NCBI GenBank assembly: GCA_947034895.1
Contig: OX344762.1
Span: 83,880,981-83,944,980, forward strand
Source: Rhytidiadelphus loreus
Taxonomy: Eukaryota > Streptophyta > Bryopsida > Hypnales > Hylocomiaceae
Direction: 5' to 3'
DNA length: 64,000 nt
Shown here: piece after piece, positions 32,411 to 45,945 of the stretch
Layout of the letters: the number at the start of each line of letters is the position of its first letter
Position numbering within the stretch: the stretch's first letter is position 1
Position numbers and translations under genes: made by a program
The notes under the pieces: model-generated
What the model saw: the letters and a program-made list of their open reading frames with translations, nothing else
The model's database searches: none
What the model was told of the DNA's origin: nothing

Positions 32411-32776
32411 TATGTGAGTCTGGAAATGTGAGCCTATGAGCCTTGACTCTAAACACATAGGTACTCTACAACTATTGAATATGTCTATAACATACATACT
32501 TATAATATAAACATCCTATAACTATGGAAGGTGCCTATATCATAGACACCTATAATACAAATATCCTATAACCATGGAAGGTGCTTATAACATAGGTACC
32601 TACAACATAGTTAAGCACCCATGATATAAACATCTTATAACCATAGAAGGTGCTTATAACATAGGTACCTACAACATAAACACGTATAATATAAACATCC
32701 TATAACTATAGAAGGTGCCTATAACATAGGAGCCTATGCTCCTATGCTCATGGGCTCAAGATCCTAGACTCACATA
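32411..32776. repeat. Inverted-repeat element filled with 58-68-bp tandem units
   Basis: TATGTGAGTCT at 32411-32421 and AGACTCACATA at 32766-32776 form an 11-bp terminal inverted repeat. Next to them are the inverted blocks GAGCCTATGAGCC and GCTCATGGGCTC. Between them are about four imperfect tandem units, each holding ATAAACATCCTATAAC, GAAGGTGC.TATAACATAGG and TACCTACAACATA. Non-coding. Confidence 0.65.
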
Positions 32777-33764
32777 ATAGCAACCGTGATATTTTAGTAT
32801 TTGAAAGGATACAAATAATCCAAATGGGTTGCTCAACCCTAGAAGGGTATGAAAGCCTTTTGTGATTGTATAGTATATTATAAATTCGGTGGTATTTGAT
32901 AAGAAAAACATTGACCAAATACTTTTTAATATAAAGTAAAGTTAATGATCATAATAGTACATAAATAACAATGTATCACAATTCATATATTAAACTACAA
33001 TTGAAGAGTTATATGGCTAAATATTGGTCATATAGAAAGATCCTAAGGGCCTTTCGAAGGTTATACAGTCTTAAATTTTATTCTTAGAATATGAAATATG
33101 TACTCCCTTTGTCCCCAAATGATCTTCTTGTTGGCCTCAATTTTTATCCCAAAATGATCTTTCTATTACACTTTGTGATGTTGAAAATTGGTCAAATTCA
33201 ACTTTTAATTGCTATCTAGGACTAGCAAATTAACTCCAAGCAATAGTCCCCCTCCCTCTATCCAATCATCAATCGAAAGACAAATGAAATGAGTGAAGGG
33301 ATCAATCAACACTGTTCGTTCTTAGGGTTGCTTTATACTAAGGTGGAGAAGTGCATTGGTCAAGAATTGTAGGGAAATGGAGTAATATAATTGGAGCAAA
33401 TTTTGTTCTTCACCGGATTGGGTTTACACTACGGCCAAGACTTGTTTGGTAGAAAACTTCAAGTATGGATGAAAAAATGACATGGTTGCTTATATGGCAA
33501 CACTTTTTGTAAGGAGAGTTCTCTAGAGGACAAGTTTCTTGGGTAGACTCAACCTCCAAACAAGAAACTAGGCCTTTGGAGAACTCCAACTTCATTAAAA
33601 TATTACGGAGTATTAATCTATATCAATTTTGGTCTGCTGTAGGACAACTATACTTCAAACCATTCAAATCTTGAATATAATCTTGAATTCAATTTTGAAC
33701 TTGGATGCTCAACATATTGGCAGAGATCCAACGGTTGAAATTGATTAGTTTGCAACTCATTTAA
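32777..33764. other. AT-rich non-coding with possible Stowaway-like ends
   Basis: TACTCCCTTTGTCCCCAAAT at about 33101 and ATTACGGAGTATTA at about 33602 look like degenerate Stowaway/mariner ends about 0.5 kb apart. The inside has a related CCCAAAATGATCTT block. No gene is seen. Confidence 0.35.
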
Positions 33765-34400
33765 CCAAGGTGCTATTTTTAGTATTTTTCCAAAAACAAT
33801 TTCATCTTGAAGTCTAGTTCTAGTGTAAAAAATATGATTTCAAAAATAAATGTTTATGATTTTTCTATTCAATATTTTATGCAAGGGTGTCCATTGAAAA
33901 TTTTAGTTTTCTAGGTGTTGATGGCTCTTAAAAAAGACTCTTCAATACACTAGATCTTGAAGAAAAAATCACATTAGAAATTCATTTAACAAAGCTATAG
34001 AGTAGTTTTTGAAAAGCCAAAAATTGATTGTGGTTATACATGTTATTTCCTTTAACCTCATATTTTTTCAGTGACCTCCATTTTATATTTGACATGTATA
34101 AGGAAGATTCGAAGACTTCAAATTACTTTCACAATTTTAACATTGTCATAATCAAACATTATATTCTTTCAATCCAAAAGTGATATTATCAATGTATTTT
34201 CTTTCCCATGTGATCTCTAACATAGAGTCTAGTTTGAATTTGTATGGTTAAAAAAAATTTTAATTGATGAAATTTATTAAAATGTTGACTTTGTATTCAA
34301 TTTAGAGCAAATTCCAAGAAGTTCTTAAAAGGCCTTCAACATTTAGGGGCAAAGGTGGGGAAGTTGAAAACACCCAAAAAATGTCAAAATAAGGAATTTA
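33765..34400. repeat. Dispersed repeat, inverted copy of 15420-16060
   Basis: Aligned by eye in inverted orientation with 15420-16060 (shared blocks are listed there). Non-coding. It lies directly next to the 932-bp inverted-repeat element. Confidence 0.65.
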
Positions 34401-34568
34401 AATCAACATAGTTGGAGGCACTTTTTCTCAAAAAACAACATTTCCATAATATTAGCTATTGTAAATCATAAATTTTGTTCTTTATTGGATACTAGATGAA
34501 GGAGAAACAAGCCCCAAAATTGCAACTATCAAAATGCACTTTGGTGAACTAAAATTGAACCTTGTGTA

Positions 34569-35500
34569 TTTAACCCCTAAAGGACCTGGGCCGTTCTTCT
34601 GGCAAAAACTACTCAAAACTGCCGTTTTTGCTGCATTCATCCAAAAAAAAAAAAAAAACTTTTTTTAGAATATAACCGTAGGATCTTGTACTTTATTAGT
34701 CTAGTATCATGTGGTAAAAATTTAATGGAGTTTGACCGTACAGATTGGAAGATATTAGCATTCAAAGTTGAAAAAAGAAAGTTTTTTTGAACACTAGCCT
34801 GCAATTTCAGATGACTTTGAATGCCATTTGTGGAAAAAATTTACACCATGAACCTTGAACTTAAAATTTTTTGTGTTGAAGAATTGAGTTGAAAGTCTAG
34901 AAAAAAAAATTAAAAAAAAACACGATTGATTTTCATTCTTTAAAAAATTGTTTAGTAGAAGTAGGTCCAAGATTGAAAGAAAAAATAAATTGTTAATAGC
35001 TCTAAAATGGGATTGAAACACAATAACCTCAACGGTGAGATTTTTCTAAATAGAAAACTTCACCTTGTCAAACAATTTTTGTTGAAAAATTGTGAAAATT
35101 GCATTCAGAATTGAATCCTATAAGTTATTTTTTCAAGAAGATGCTCAAATTGCCTGAAAAACAAGATTGTTCATAACTTTCACATTACTAATCCAAATGG
35201 AATGAATCAAAGCTTCACATGTAGACAAAAATATAATCTTTAAGAAGAAAAAAATTAAAAAATTAATTTCAAATTTTTGTAGATTTATTTTTCTGCCCGG
35301 TGACGTGAAAATTATGTTTAAGATGCCATAACTTTTGCTCCTGGGCACCAATTGAAATAAAATTTATATTCCCACGAAGCTCATAAGTTTTACTATCTTA
35401 TAAGAAAGTTTCAAAAAAATTCACTAAAAATTGAGATCATAGGAACTTGCCCAAAATCCATTTTGTCCCCTAAGGGGACGATGGTCCTTTAGGGGTTAAA
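34569..35500. mobile_element. DNA element with 18-bp perfect terminal inverted repeats, 932 bp
   Basis: TTTAACCCCTAAAGGACC at 34569-34586 is the exact reverse complement of GGTCCTTTAGGGGTTAAA at 35483-35500. A second small palindrome, GTCCCCTAAGGGGAC, sits just inside the right end (35466-35480). The interior is AT-rich without a usable reading frame, so this is a non-autonomous element. Superfamily unknown. Confidence 0.75.
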
Positions 35501-36878
35501 TGATTTTTAGAAATTCAATATATATTGAATTGATATGAAAATTTTACCACAAACTAGACAAGTAGTTGCATTTTTTACAACATTTTTTTTTTTATTAAAG
35601 TTGGGCATTGAATGCAAAACTTGTAGTCTTCATATTGAATTAGATCCAATGACACATGGCACTTTCGATCATTATTGCACTTCTTACATGTTTGAGAAAT
35701 TGCAAAATGATCATGTATTCTCCATGATGTTGTATTTGAACATATTAAGGTTTACATATTAAAATGACATCCAAATGAAAGATGTTAGTTGTTGAATTTT
35801 CAATCCAATTGTATGTCTTGCCATATTTTAGTACTCCCTCCATCCCAAAATGGTCTTCCTCTTCGACAAAATGTTTTGGATTAAGGCTAAAATTACATTT
35901 AAAAAACCCATTTTGCATTGTAAGTAGAGTTTGATGCACTCCTAGCATCCTAAAAACTTTGAGTTTCAAAACCCTTTTCAAAGTGCAGTTTTGGAGTATT
36001 GAAAAGTGAATTTTTTTTGGCATTTTCAAGGAGCACCAATGGACACTTTATTGTTGATTGAGAGGTGTTATTTTGTGGGTTGTGCATCCAACACTTCTAG
36101 TCCTTGGTGTCCTTACTACACTTGATGGAGACCACTTTGTGCTTAGATTTAGTCTCTTTATCAACTCCATCCAGAGTCTCCCCAACCATCTTCAGCCAGC
36201 AAGTAAAGCTAAGCTGTAATCCTTCACTTGATGAAGGTCAAAATCGTGAGCTTGGATTGAGCTTCTTATCAGTATCACAATCCACCATCTTCTAAATAAC
36301 CTTTGTCAACAAGTAAAGCAATGTTGCAATCACTCTTCATGACGATGGCCTCTTCGTCCTTCACCCTCTGCCCAAGGGTGTTACGACCGCTCTTCAAGAA
36401 TAAAAAGTAGAATTGATAGAATCTAGTATTACAAGGCACTAAACTGGATTAAACTGTAAATTCAGATCAATTGTTCAACATAGCATTCCAACAACAAATC
36501 CTGCCAACTTTGCGGTATTCATCCTCTGGGGCTCGTTCAAACTCTAGAAATGAACCATTGTTGCCCTTCCTAAATTGCTTTCTGCAACTTCTGAATTGAG
36601 TTCGAGTTTGGTTTTATACATGCGTGACCACATTTCTTACGAATGAACATATCTGGTAAAAAACAAGACCAAAAAACGCAATGAGGCGTTCAGTTATGTA
36701 TATCATGTTTACATAAATTTAGGAACCAGCTACAGAGGGTGGAATATCCCTGTTGGTCCTAGTAGAATAGACTCATTGAAAGATTGATTATGGATGAAGC
36801 CACTCAATCTTATAAGACAATAAAGTATATATTAGAGCACTGAATGAGAACTGATTATAGTAGCAAAAAGTAGAAGGA
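35501..36878. other. Non-coding 3' flank of PASTICCINO1
   Basis: A lone Stowaway-like end (TACTCCCTCCATCCCAAAAT) is at about 35832. The last few hundred bases will include the PAS1 3' UTR. No gene is recognised. Confidence 0.45.
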
Positions 36879-39800
36879 TTAAAGGATCGTACACTTTCCA
36901 AAAGTGAATCTCCTTATGAGATGCTCGCCACTTTTCAATATTCTTGACAGCCTGCTTGTGGCCCCGTGCGGCGCAGAGCTTTCTTCTTCATTTTCTCGTT
37001 TTTCCTCTTGGCGTTGATCAGTGGAAGCCGATGGATGTTCCTCATCGGCAACAGTTTTCGCAAGACTATCTTCAACGGGCTGTACCACTTCTGGCTCCTC
37101 AGAAATATTTCCAGGATTTTTGTCAAAAAGCCCTTTGAACTGCTTCTTTGCTTTCAGCTCCGCCTCCTACACAGTGATGACAAATGTCAGATACACTTTG
37201 ATTAGCTGTCCAAAGGAAATCTGACGAGATTACATGCGTCAGATGCCTCAAGTTATGAAAACGATGACCCAAACCCAGGACACGAGAAACACTGAATAGA
37301 ATTGAAACAGATGGTGAAGTAGTGTGTATTATATACATACACACACACACATGATTAGTTGTGGTACTGTCCACCGACCAATATGTGGAGCTCAAATATG
37401 TCACAACGAAAAATCTATTGATAAGAAGTGCATGTGTGCTGAAATGTGAACCGAGTGAAAAAAATTTGAAAAACATCAAACAAGAAAATTTGAGACTGGA
37501 CTTTCCAAAAGCTTGGAAGTAGATGCATCATCTGAATTCCGTCCACAACTCATGAATATGATGTGTTTGAATACATTCGACATAATCTACGAGAACCACA
37601 CCACACTGCCGATGGCCAACCTGTTCTCTTTTCTTGAGTTTTTGTAAAGCGGCAGTGGCATCAGTCGTGCAAGTCTTGTCAATTGTCATCATCTGCAATA
37701 AAAAACGAGACTTCAGCGGAAAGATTCTTTACTCATATTGATATACGTATTGCACATATCCAGAGACAGTTATTGACCTTCCTGTCAGGAGATAAGGATG
37801 CTTTGACTCCATTAGGAAGTCTCCTTAAGAAAAGATCAACCATGATGAGGAAAAGATTAAACAAACCTGCGTGAAGTCAGTTCTAGCTTCATCGAAGTCC
37901 CCCGTTTCCATATATGCAGTTCCTCTCCGAAATAATCCCTTGACATGATGAGGATTACCTTCCAGTACCTGCAATCCACGAGTTTGAACCAATTAGCATA
38001 CATGAAACCCAACTCCAATGCAAATAAGGAAAGGATGTGAGCCTAACCAGATTATGGTCTAAGCTGTTACTCAGTGAAGGTTAGTCTATTTGAGAGTGTA
38101 AAGACAGGCTTTGCAACTTCAGTAATACACAGATATGACATGAGATTAAACTCGAACAATAAACAGGCTGCGAAGCAAATAATTCAAGGTGAGCCCCAAA
38201 GGAAATTGCCTTATTGCACGTTTCTATGGATTTGATATACTCATGCAGTCTTTGATAGCAAGCCGCCACGTTGAGTAGTAGAGAGTTCTGAAACAAAGCC
38301 CAACTCACATTTAGCTGTAGCATATGGCAGTAATCATGCAGCAAACGTGTGAACCTCTCGAAGGATTTCAGACTGTAATTCTCTAGGCTTAAGAAAATAA
38401 AAATACTTCAAGGTATACAGTGCTTACGTTTGTATCTTGTAATTCTTTTGATTCTTCATCACCATCAGGGTTTACATGCCTAAAATCTCTCAACACCTGC
38501 AAGTTATTCACCTGTAATGAGTCCATTGCTCTGACAAAAGAAAAGAATTCAAAAATCTGACCCAGTTCCGAATCATGCCAGTTTCAATAGAACGAGCGAA
38601 GTTCTAGTAACTTGTTGGGAAGTCCCTAGTATAATGTAGGTATCGTAACAAAACGGCCGCATTACTAAAAATAAAAGGAGTCTCGCATCCCACACGAATT
38701 GCACTGTTATCTTGGCAAATTCCCCACAGGATGTTGCAGGGACAACTGGTTATGGGAAGTATCCTTCCGTGCAATACAAAAAATCTAAAACTACCACAAT
38801 GGACCAAGATGCCTCAACAATCAAACAAAATACACCTAATAATTTATTGTTAACTAATCATGGAATTTTGAACTACCTTTAACTACTCTAATTCAAAGCA
38901 TGATAATACCTTTTCATACTTTGCCTTAGCGAGTTCGTACTTGCCCTCCTTGAATAATCGATTTCCCTGACAAATGCAACATATTAACTAAAATGCACTT
39001 GAAAACAGTGTCCTCTTTATAAAATTGGAATGAATAATGCCAAATTTGTCCAAATTTACAGGAGTGTGAATCACTTGAGAGAATCTGCAAATTTTATTCA
39101 AAATCTATTGGCCAGAATTCCAAACAGGGGCATGCAACAGATGAGAAAAGACTTACTGTGGTCTTTATAGAATCAGCTTCAGCCATGATTTCTCGAAAAT
39201 TGAGGCCTGTCCAGTCCTGACATGCCAAAGATAATCGGACCTCATTAGGTGAGAATATCCATAAACTATACGCGTGAACAATACTTGAACTCTGACGGGT
39301 ACCCGTTCAGTTAAAACATACAACTATGTTAATGGGCTACATGTGTCGGGTAGAATTGTGTTCACCCAATAGTAGTGGTACAAGCGCCTTCTATTGTCCA
39401 GAACTTAAGCTAAAGACCTTTTTTAATGTCTAACCTTTGCACTCTCGAATTCCAATAATTCCACTTCCCATTGAACTGAAGCTCCTTCTGGAATACCCGA
39501 TGGTCTGCATCTCAGCAAGAACGCACGTAACAGTTATGGAGAGGAACTAAGAAACTATCTACCGCAGAAGAAAGTTCACATACTCGCTGAAGAATTAAAC
39601 GCTTCTTTAAATATTAGTTAAGGATCTTAGAGGAAATGGACTTTCCTTACCTTGGGAACTTGTCATATGCATACTTGGAGGCGCTATTAATCATTGCAAG
39701 TTCTCCGGGAAGCATCAGTCTTAAACTAGCCTCCAGTCCCTCCGGTACCTGAAGGATAATGATTAAATTAAAAACTAATATATATGACCACTACAGTTAT

Positions 39801-42800
39801 TTTCTCGTTTGAACAGGGGACAGTGTACTGAACTAGACTACACATCAAGATACAAGATTGCAGGTCACAAATATTTCGAGACTGACACTAGTCCATAAAT
39901 GTCAACAATCTTGTGTCATTATTCAGCATCATATTCTTGAAAGCCAATACTCGGAACTACGCGGAATGGATTTTGTTATTTCTGATTGAGCCCTGCGCAC
40001 CATTTTGCCTGGTACACGCTAACAATCTCTCTAAAGGGATGGTTCAAAAACATCGTAAATAAGCTGTGGTTCTCACTGGCCGAGCATTGAAAATGCACCA
40101 TATCAATGATATATTCCAATGTAGACTATTGATAAAGCAGAAACACATCAAATTCAGGTACAAGATCACTGTTGCATCAGATGAAGCATACGCGACCACG
40201 TACCACACCCTCACCAGAAGCAAACTCAATGGGCTCCCCTCCGTTACTTCTGGTGTCAAAAACTATTCTGCCTCCATCATCAGGTAGCATGGTCTTATAG
40301 TGGACCCTCAGCACACTGTCTTGCAACGGGCAATCCACAGGAAATTCGCCTGGCCAAATAACAGTCCATTTTACCACTTGTACTCTCAAGGATACTGCTA
40401 TAATTGCAAAAGATACAGCTTCTAAATCTACACGCCTCCCTCATCAAGTCGATCCTTCCCAACATGTGTCGCAGAAACGTTGTAAACTAGTACAGAATTA
40501 AATCATAAAGAGATAAATATACACAGCAAAGTTTTAGAGACGGCAGTCAGCAAGAGTATTAATAAGTACACTATCTACCAGAAAGGATTAGAGTACAGAA
40601 ACCCAACCTACTCCATCTCGCAAGCGTCTCTTAATTAAGCCACCCTCTCCAAACATGTCCCTCACCTATAGAAACATCGAAATGCATAAGAGATTAGGCA
40701 AATTACATCAGCGAGAGAACTCTCCCTCTGTAAGTGTCAAAATAATATAACAACGGCAAGGGATCATATCGACCTCTAACAAACTCTTGGCCATGCCATG
40801 GACAAGAGCTGTGAAACAAGGAAAAAGATGTAGCAGGTAATCACTTCAGAATTCGCAAGAGGTATGGCACTGAAAGAAACCTATAGGTGCTTCAGACCTG
40901 GACTTACCTGAATAAGCTGCACCAACTCCACTTCAAATTCTAGTTCTGGCACTTGTGGCGGAATATTCAATTTGAGTTCATTTGGGGTGCTCTTACAATG
41001 TGAACTTGATATGTAGATAGTAGACTTTTCATTCCTGGTCATGGTTCCTATTGCCTTTTCAAGTCCTTCAGGCAGCTGCAATGAGCAAAGCATAACCATA
41101 ATATTAGACTCTGCGCTTCAACTTGATGATCACTCTGTATCTATAATTAGAGACAAAAGGTGCAGAAAGTGTCATTCATGCTTGATTCGTTGGGTGACAT
41201 GCACTCAGCATCAACTAGTGCAATCACAAGCCTTGTTATGCTTAACACTAATAATAGATCCACACACTGGGAATAATTCTGTACAATGTGACTCACCTGT
41301 TCCTTGCCGAATTCGACGTGTAAAGGATCACCATCCGTATGCGAAAAAAATGTGGTCCCACATAATGCTTTTCCTGTCATCCTGTTCAAGAATCCATCAA
41401 GGATAAGAAAATCGTACTCATTTATAATACAGGTCGGCAATACCAAGAGTTTCTCCTGACTTAAACCTTGCAGGCATACTCATAGCATTTGAACAACAAT
41501 CACAAGTTATCATGGTGGTGTACATAACTAGATTAATGACGTAATTCCAAAATACTAGCGAAAAGACAACGGAAGTAGGCTAACAGCCATTATCTGCATA
41601 CACGAGTCAACACAAGTGACTTAATCTACGAGTTTGATCCCTCACCAAAGCTTCACTTCATAAGGAGGTCGTGCAGTTTCCCAGCCTTCACCCTCTTCCA
41701 AGACCTGCACAGATTCTGTCAGTGATATTTACAAGAAATGAACATAGGATTGTTCTCGTTATTTTTGTGGTTTGACCCACAGGAAATCACCACCGACAAA
41801 AACCGATCTGAAAGCTTATGGATTTTCACGTGTACCAAAGACCATGCAAAAAGGGGTATTGCCGTTGGCTATGCATTTCACTCAAGGATACTGAAGCATA
41901 TGAAGTAGCTTAAATCAGTGTGGGTCGATAACAAATGGGCGACGCATACCACTTTTGTAACGCCAAGATCCTCTGTGATACTCTGCACGAGGAACCAGCA
42001 AACGAAGGAGAAAGATTCATTAGAAACATCACTAAACTAGTGGAAAGCAACACATCGTTCAGCAGGGAACGGTAGAAAAGAAAGCAAAAAAATTATCAAC
42101 GTTTAGAGTCACAAGTACCTTCGCTTTGCAAAAGTGGAACAACTCCACTTCAAAAAGAAGCTCGTCAGAAACTGGAAAGTTCTCGGGCACTGATATGGGA
42201 CATTCCGGATCACCATAATGCAGCTCAGGTTGAACCTTCAGCTGCATACGCAAACTGGAGAGTGTTACCCAACATTCGAGCAGTATCCATCGACTCAAAA
42301 GTATGCATCTCAACACTTCAATTTGACTCAGCTTGCATGCACAACTTTCATAACCATGTGATTTAGTCAGTGCAAACGAGGCAAGACATTGAACAGAAAG
42401 GGAGCACCTATACCAGGTGGTAATATTAATTGAAACGCCTTTCTCGTCAGTTCCTAAAGCTCAAAACTAACTTGTAGAAAACATAGAAAACTCTGACAAT
42501 AGGATATTACCATGGCTATTTCACCTTTCGTCATGGTGGTAATGCCTTCTTCCCATCCAGCAATCATTTTGCTTTTTCCCAGAACGAGTCTAAGAGGAGT
42601 TCCCTTTCCTGCAACAGTCATGTGGTAAGCAACTTTTCTTCGCGAATTTAAAAAATGACAGCCAAAGTCCATACATAAGCAGTCTCTCTGCAAGAACAGG
42701 ACCCTTCAAACGGATGTTACAAAACGAAACTATATTTTTTATAAAGATACTAAACCGTGCAGTCACTGACAATTTTACACCAAAATAAAATTGACTATAC

Positions 42801-44001
42801 TAGGTGTCAAGGAGTGAAAGTAGCGAATTCAGACAGACTGACCTCCGAAATCGGATCGTGATGACTCAACCACCACGCCCTCATGTGTTCGAGTAACATA
42901 GTGGAATATAATCTGTAGCCATAACACACACAACCAGAACCAGATTAACGTTACTTTAAAGCTGTTAATTCTTCTGCACTGCTATTTGCTTTCGAATGCT
43001 ATTTTGGGTTGAAGTTCAAAGGAACTCCACATTATCAAATAACTAGACTTTCTATCTTCAACACTGTAGAAACAATACGCTAATGTAGGGTTTATTCTTC
43101 CTGTGTTCTCGGATTTTACACATCGACGGCCAAACTTCAGCTTGAAACTATTCACTGTTAAGGTATCATGAGAAGAGTGTAGGTGAAACATTTTAGCTAC
43201 AATGCGAAATCTACTTTAAAAATTTTCTAAATTTGGATCGAATAGATGAAATGATATTACATTTATCTATCAAAAAGAGTTTTCTATTCACCTTTGGATG
43301 GAATTACAAATTTGTAGCTACATTGTAGATTCAAATTGTAGCTAATTAAAAGGCACTTCAAATTATAAAAATAAATGCTGTGATGGACGATCTAAGAAAA
43401 CAATGTGTAAGTCCCTTGAGGTCGAGCTTCTTGAAATGAATGGAAGCGCGATCTGCTACCAAAATCAAAGGCGTCGAAGAACACATACCTGATCACCTTC
43501 AGATGGACGTTTAGTTCCCTCGCCGGACCTTATCACTGCCTTCAGCAAGGCCCCTGGTGTAATGTCCCTCTTCTTCCTGCAGATTCGTGTGTCAAATATC
43601 TAATCAGTGTTCCAGATAAAATTGCCGATTCTACACATGATGGCGAAGGAGAAAAACCCTAGCAAGCATCTGCTTCTGCTCTACAACCCGATGAAGGCAC
43701 TGCTTAAGGTTTTTCTTCCGCACCATACAACGCTTCTGCTCTATGAAGAGTCAGTCCGATAAATTGCCAGTTCTGCCACTCAAACTACCATGTTACTTCC
43801 CTCACATTATGCATTCACCAACAATTGCGAACGTTCAACAGTCCAATGCTTCACCACTGTTGTCGTACATTGGTGCAAGCAATCAATAGTCCATTAAAAC
43901 TGGCAGCAACACCGAAGAGAACAAAACCATAAAACTTACATCTTAGATTCCTTCTTTTTCTTTGATTTGTCCCGAACATCGGATGAGGCGAGCTCCTCCA
44001 T
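36879..44001 (-). CDS. PAS1: PASTICCINO1-type multi-FKBP immunophilin with TPR domain
   Basis: In Arabidopsis PAS1 is a scaffold immunophilin needed for cytokinin-controlled cell division and very-long-chain fatty acid elongation at the ER. Exons (minus): 44001-43940, 43576-43489, 42912-42843, 42608-42511, 42241-42119, 41982-41950, 41704-41646, 41381-41297, 41075-40908, 40665-40608, 40349-40207, 39748-39651, 39504-39435, 39216-39157, 38966-38910, 38496-38428, 38287-38210, 37968-37867, 37692-37621, 37166-36879. The sum is 1881 nt, giving 626 aa, close to the family size of about 635. Three FKBP-like domains (about 28-145, 155-262, 265-385) are followed by three TPRs (about 390-520; GNRLFKEGKYELAKAKYEK, LFRRGTAYMETGDFDEARTD) and a basic C-terminal tail with RLSRILKSGEHLIRR, the calmodulin-binding position. 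The intron after exon 17 must be GC-AG. The start ATG follows TTGTCACA and the next residues are lysine-rich. Confidence 0.95.
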
Positions 44002-45945
44002 TGTGACAATAAAGACTGGAAATGAAACCCTGTTCTCTGCTGATCGCAGCTACAGCAACACTCCTGAAGTTGCAATACAACACGAATATTGTTGAGTGGG
44101 CAAAAGCATACAACATTGATAGGAAAGTCCTGTTCTCATACGTATTCTCAATCGTGAGCTTCGTAGGACTTAGGGTTTCATCCAATTGATGATAAACGTT
44201 AACGAAACTGACAGTACATGAGCGACCTTGGGGTGCAATTGGTGTACTGTACAATTTCTTTGTTTGAGGTTAATTTACACTTGAAAGGAGCCTGTTCCTA
44301 CTTCCAATGCAACATCAGAAAGAGGTCTGGATTTTTCATTGAAGAGATGTTTGGATGTCACCTGAATTTAGTAAGAACAAATGAATGAAAAATTGTGCAA
44401 ATGAGAACATGATGGATGAAATCATGACACCATGTTTGCATTAGGGGGAGTCGCAACAGTTTTCTTCTAATCCCTGATTTCATTGAAAGGTTTAGGTGGC
44501 CACTCTCATTGGACAACATGCTCAACTTCCCCAAACTATGTGAAGATTTTGTACTTATTATTTAAAACAACATAATCCTTCAACAAATTTGTTGACAAAA
44601 AGGTTGGCTAATATGACTACCCCTATTTAATATAAGAGATGAATGAGATACCCTCCTTAAAATTGCAAGTAAGGCATCTCCTTTTGGGCCTTTGCAAATA
44701 TAAGGTGCCCCAAGTTTGAAGGTGGAATCTCAAGGTAGAAGGCACCGTTAGAAGGGTTTGCAAGTACATGAGAGCAAGTGTTCGACCAAGCTTAAATCCT
44801 AATAACTAAATGTCCTTTGTAGTGTAAGTGATGTCTCTAATCTTGAGAATTTTTTAAAAGATCTTATGTGATACATATGAAATTGTTGAAATTGCAACAT
44901 TTTGAAAGCCTCACCATCTGGTTGTATGACATGGATTAAAGTTAAGAAATTTGTGAAATAATTCATAGACATCTTAAACAAGTTGTCTTCATCACCCAAC
45001 ATCTAGAAGCAAACAAATTATATTAGAATTATAAGTTTCTTACATCAAATTCTTGGTATCATTGGAGCTATTGATGTTGATGGCACATGTGTTTAAATCA
45101 AACCACAAAACAATTATACTTTATATTACTCCTAGGTCTTTTATTTATGCTTATTGCAAGATATAATTTGATGTTCATTGCCAATTCTCAAATTAAGATT
45201 ATAGTTGGGTTACAAGAATGTACGATTGAACATTATTTTTGAAGACAAAGATCCATAATTTCTACCTCATAAATTTATTAGAGATGTTATAGACCCTATT
45301 CTAGAGCATCATTCAACGAGGCCAGGGAACATGTCACAAGAAGAAGCTTACTAGAATATTGATCAATCAAGAATTAGAATGGCGAAAAAATCTAGACCAA
45401 CCTTGGCTACTCCAAAGAACACATAATGCCAAGTCGAGTTTTCAAGGCAGATTTGTCACCATTCCATTGGATAGTCAGAAAAGCATTACAACTCATAACC
45501 CAAGCCCCTGGCTTTCTACACCCTTAGATTTGCAAAAAGTACAGATATGGACGTTTGTGATGAACTATTACACTTGGCATTATGTACCATAATGCTCTTA
45601 AGCCTCCCTGCTCTCAAGCATTATCTAATCCATGACGTTCTTTAGGAGCTGCCTCAACACACTTACATAAGGAATCCAGATTCTAATTGTGCACCATCTT
45701 GAGGTCTCATCTCAGGTGGGAGGTACTAAAAGCTACCAGAAGACGAGCTCAGCCACTCACTAAAGCATCACGCATACTCTTTACAATTAATGTTAGAATT
45801 TCAATTCATTAATTTGTTTGCAATCTGCAATGGAGAAAGGTGAGTTCTCACAACATGTGGTAAAGAATGTTAGGCATGCAACTCATGCGTGAGGACCACG
45901 AATTTGCAATTTCATTCCAAATTTCAGCTGAAAGACATGTCCCTG
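44002..45945. other. Intergenic, PAS1 upstream and NUDT downstream
   Basis: The first 250 bp hold the PAS1 leader and promoter. The minus-strand open frame at 43943-44254 is read in a different frame from PAS1. The remainder is AT-rich, with one possible Harbinger scrap (45050-45160) and the NUDT 3' flank. Confidence 0.45.
45050..45160 (+). pseudogene. Scrap of a Harbinger-like transposase
   Basis: One frame reads ILGIIGAIDVDGTCV, a stop, then IKPQNNYTLYYS. This resembles the first catalytic block of Harbinger transposases (GAIDGTHV.IKP....YYS) with a two-residue insertion. Several stops follow. The match is short and could be chance. Confidence 0.35.

Noticed and set aside
37683..37874. Plus-strand open frame over PAS1
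   Set aside because: It overlaps PAS1 exons 18 and 19 antisense and is explained by them.
43943..44254. 103-codon minus-strand open frame at the PAS1 5' end as an alternative start
   Set aside because: It is in a different frame from the PAS1 coding exons. The ATG at 44001 joins exon 2 in frame and gives the expected length.
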